Translations under genes and position numbers: made by a program
Notes under the pieces: model-generated
Seen by the model: only the letters and a program-made list of their open reading frames with translations
What the model was told of the DNA's origin: nothing
Databases searched by the model: none
In this document: positions 7,039 through 8,762 of the stretch, piece after piece
How positions within the stretch are numbered: position 1 is the stretch's first letter
Layout of the letters: each line of letters starts with the position of its first letter
Origin: Arenicella sp.
GTDB lineage: Bacteria > Pseudomonadota > Gammaproteobacteria > Arenicellales > Arenicellaceae
Assembly (NCBI GenBank): GCA_016763815.1
Contig: JAESTB010000303.1
Coordinates: 1-8,762, forward strand
Length of the DNA stretch: 8,762 bases
Reading direction: 5' to 3'

Positions 7039-7625
7039 AACCCTACCCGCTTAACTTTGCGCCTTGGTTTCAGGTTCGCCAGATTAGACTCTGAGTCTAT
7101 GCCTTGTTGCTGATTGTAAGCCTTCATTATACGCCGTAAGCCTTTGGCCACGTGTTTCTCAACGGTACTTTCGCTAATAATCAGCTGCTCCGCGATCTCG
7201 CGCTGAGACAATCCGTATACTTTTTTTAATACGAAGACCTTACCGCATTGTTCTGGTAATTCATTCACCGCCTCACATAAAAAACTAAAGTCTTTTTGGC
7301 TAAACACTTCATTTTCGGTCCGACTGCAAAAATCAGACGCGTCATAAAACGATAGACTTTCATTCGGGCGCTGTTCAATATCAACATCGCAATCAATTCG
7401 TTGTGCGACGGAAATTTGTCTGTTTGCCAAGCGGATAGCGGTTTTAACCATGAACGCCTTAGGAAAACGAATCTCCTGTTTTAAAGACGACTGATAGGTA
7501 TTGATGTAGGTGTCCTGAAGAATATCCTCTATGTCTTGATAACTTGCAGACGGTCGAATCTTACTAAGCAACGAAGAGATAACTCGTCGATACTTTAAAA
7601 ATTCATTAGTGATTTTATCATTCAT
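7035..7625 (-). CDS. ECF-type RNA polymerase sigma factor (FecI-like)
   Basis: This 196-residue sigma-70 family factor of the extracytoplasmic-function type should direct RNA polymerase to the receptor promoter when released by its FecR partner. Region 2 spans about 10-75, with DIEDILQDTYINTYQ (31-45) and KAFMVKTAIRLANRQIS (56-72). Region 4 spans about 115-170, with LPEQCGKVFVLKKVYGLSQREIAEQL, then STVEKHVAKGLRRI forming the -35-binding helix-turn-helix. A basic tail follows (PRRKVKR). I choose ATG at 7625 instead of the GTG at 7658 because it overlaps the upstream stop as ATGA and begins directly before the conserved region; the extra 11 residues look unconserved. It also overlaps the FecR gene by ATGA. 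The long acidic linker (80-110) between regions 2 and 4 is normal for this class. Confidence 0.92.
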   Translation of the reverse strand: MNDKITNEFLKYRRVISSLLSKIRPSASYQDIEDILQDTYINTYQSSLKQEIRFPKAFMVKTAIRLANRQISVAQRIDCDVDIEQRPNESLSFYDASDFCSRTENEVFSQKDFSFLCEAVNELPEQCGKVFVLKKVYGLSQREIAEQLIISESTVEKHVAKGLRRIMKAYNQQQGIDSESNLANLKPRRKVKRVGL

Positions 7626-8380
7626 CGAATTGCCCACGCAAGCAAAATTATAAAACACACAGCAATAACCAAGTATCGCAAAGACGAAGGGTTAATGGTC
7701 ATTAATGAGCGTGCACCAAGCCATGCGCCCAACGCTTGCCCGACCATCATAACCAAGCCTACCTTCCACAGTACTTTAGCATAAAAAGCAAACACTAAAA
7801 GCGCAGCCACATTAGTGGCAACGTTGAGTGACTTCGCCGCCATAGTTGAATACACAATTGGCTGCCCGCGTAGAGACACTCCTGCCCACACAAAGAAAGA
7901 CCCGGTACCCGGCCCAAACATGCCGTCATAAAGCCCGATCCCAGGAACGGCTGTTAAACCAAAAGTCTTGGCTGACAATTTAGCCGGTGCGTCAACCAAT
8001 GATTGAGCTGGCGCGCATAAAAAATAAATCGCAATAAAAATGATCACTAACGGAATTACAAGGTTTAAAACTGTAGCGTCAAAATATTGCACCGCAACGG
8101 CTCCAACCAAAGAGCCAAGAAACGCAAAGCCCATTAAACGGCTAACATCTTCGAATTTAACCTTACCTCGGCGAAACATGGTTAACGCTGCGGTACCTGA
8201 GCCGGCCACAGCCTGCAGTTTATTAGTGCCCAAAGCGAAAATCGGTGGCACTCCCGCCAGCATTAACGCCGGGATCGTTATCAAACCACCACCGCCTACC
8301 AACGTGTCGATATAGCCCGCCACAAAGGCCGCCACCACTAGTAAAAATAGAGTAAGTAGCGAGGGCATTATTGATTCCAT
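7622..8380 (-). CDS. TSUP-family (sulfite exporter TauE/SafE-type, YfcA-like) membrane transporter
   Basis: This 252-residue inner-membrane protein has about eight hydrophobic segments (for example 8-26, 84-100, 105-122, 185-205, 207-225, 235-251). It carries the family's repeated signature: GYIDTLVGGGGLITIPALM (22-40) with GTNKLQAVAGSGTA (51-64) in the first half, and GLYDGMFGPGTGSFFVW (149-165) with AAKSLNVATNVAAL (181-194) in the second. The family moves small anions such as sulfite, sulfoacetate or related organosulfur compounds, but most YfcA-like members are uncharacterised, so no substrate is claimed. AGGA lies 7 nt before the ATG at 8380, supporting this start over the ATG at 8368. 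Its stop overlaps the sigma factor start as ATGA, which places a transporter as first gene of a surface-signalling operon. Confidence 0.9.
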   Translation of the reverse strand: MESIMPSLLTLFLLVVAAFVAGYIDTLVGGGGLITIPALMLAGVPPIFALGTNKLQAVAGSGTAALTMFRRGKVKFEDVSRLMGFAFLGSLVGAVAVQYFDATVLNLVIPLVIIFIAIYFLCAPAQSLVDAPAKLSAKTFGLTAVPGIGLYDGMFGPGTGSFFVWAGVSLRGQPIVYSTMAAKSLNVATNVAALLVFAFYAKVLWKVGLVMMVGQALGAWLGARSLMTINPSSLRYLVIAVCFIILLAWAIR

Positions 8381-8649
8381 CTATCGGTCCTGATTTATAT
8401 TTTATATCTAACGAGTGATACGTTAGCGTTGAGAAGACGGAAACTATCTCATCTCAGCCCAATACTCTAGTCAGAATCGAGACATTGCCGTTAATTCGAT
8501 CTGAAAATAAGTCGCTATTGAATGATTTCCCTACGGTTAAGGGTCTCTAAAGATCAATCACATAGTGGTTTTAGTTTTATAGTGTAAAAACAGCTATCTC
8601 GCAAAATGGACAAACGATCCATAGCCCGATACTCAACGGTAATCAAGCA
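8381..8649. other. Divergent intergenic region
   Basis: This 269-bp spacer separates the minus-strand transporter operon from the plus-strand gene at 8650. Its left part holds the inverted repeat and -10 box described for the transporter. On the plus strand TATAGT (8578-8583) is a possible -10 box for the right-hand gene, without a convincing -35 box. A 15-codon plus-strand ORF (8606-8653, MDKRSIARYSTVIKQ) ends in a TGA that overlaps the next ATG. I see no tRNA, terminator or recognisable structured RNA here. Confidence 0.6.
8388..8426 (-). promoter_or_regulatory. Probable promoter -10 region, ribosome site and adjacent inverted repeat of the transporter-sigma-fecR operon
   Basis: On the minus strand TATAAA (8401-8406), within an AT-rich stretch, is a good -10 box, and AGGA (8388-8391) is the ribosome site of the transporter gene. 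Directly upstream of the -10 box lies the inverted repeat CTAACG-N7-CGTTAG (8408-8426), which would occupy the spacer and -35 area. There is no good -35 box, which fits a promoter that needs an activator or is controlled at this palindrome. The elements are seen; their function is inferred. Confidence 0.4.
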
Positions 8650-8762
8650 ATGAAAAAATTCGCATTAATACTCGCGGCTCTAATTTTAATCGGCATCGGT
8701 CTGAGCATTCAATTTTTTACCCAAAACGAGAAACTTGATCAAACTGTATTCCAACAAACGAC
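8650..8762 (+). CDS. N-terminal part of an unidentified membrane-anchored or exported protein (runs off right edge)
   Basis: Only 37 codons are visible. The start MKKFALILAALILIGIGL has two lysines and a long hydrophobic stretch, followed by SIQFFTQNEKLDQ and polar residues. This is a signal peptide or signal anchor; no lipobox cysteine and no clear AXA cleavage site are visible, which favours an uncleaved N-terminal anchor. The ribosome site is weak (GGTAA). The ATG overlaps the TGA of a 15-codon upstream ORF. The family cannot be named from this fragment. Confidence 0.6.
   Translation, partial: MKKFALILAALILIGIGLSIQFFTQNEKLDQTVFQQT

Noticed and set aside
8040..8315. Plus-strand ORF opposite the TSUP transporter
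   Set aside because: It is antisense to conserved transporter motifs, has a low-complexity proline and alanine composition, and shows no support as a gene.

Overview
The window looks like chromosomal DNA from a Gram-negative gammaproteobacterium, probably a marine or aquatic heterotroph. It carries a large TonB-dependent outer-membrane receptor, so the cell has an outer membrane, and a FecI/FecR-type sigma and anti-sigma pair. Its base composition is moderate and its intergenic regions are short. No taxon can be fixed from sequence reading alone. All confidently called genes lie on the minus strand; only one gene, cut by the right edge, lies on the plus strand.

Layout from left to right. (1) At 1-98 there is a perfect array of a 14-bp GC-rich unit, seven full copies and running off the left edge, followed by a bidirectional terminator hairpin. 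(2) At 190-1595 (minus) lies a Glu/Leu/Phe/Val dehydrogenase, almost certainly a glutamate dehydrogenase. One missing base near 1074 splits it into two frames. (3) At 1635-2942 (minus) is a class I/II PLP-dependent aminotransferase 39 bp upstream of it, probably in the same operon. (4) A terminator at 2984-3022 separates these from (5) a 935-residue STN plus TonB-dependent receptor ORF (3050-5857), (6) a FecR-like anti-sigma regulator (5986-7038), (7) an ECF sigma factor (7035-7625) and (8) a TSUP/TauE-SafE-type membrane transporter (7622-8380). Genes 6, 7 and 8 are joined by two ATGA start/stop overlaps, so they are probably one translationally coupled transcript. (9) A divergent spacer of about 270 bp leads to the first 37 codons of a plus-strand gene with an N-terminal signal anchor.

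How the genes may work together. Transporter, sigma factor, anti-sigma factor and receptor form a cell-surface signalling cassette. By analogy with FecIRA, ligand binding at the receptor would be passed through its periplasmic STN domain to FecR, then to the sigma factor, which would transcribe the receptor gene. The aminotransferase and glutamate dehydrogenase could form a transdeamination pair that passes amino groups from an amino acid through glutamate to ammonia. The ligand, the aminotransferase substrate and the transporter substrate cannot be read from the sequence.

The most unusual feature is inside the receptor ORF. The STN domain has its own signal peptide. It is followed in frame by a strong Shine-Dalgarno sequence, a GTG start, and a second complete signal peptide placed directly before the TonB box and plug. 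The locus may therefore be a split or dual-start FecA-like system in which the signalling domain can be made or released separately from the barrel.
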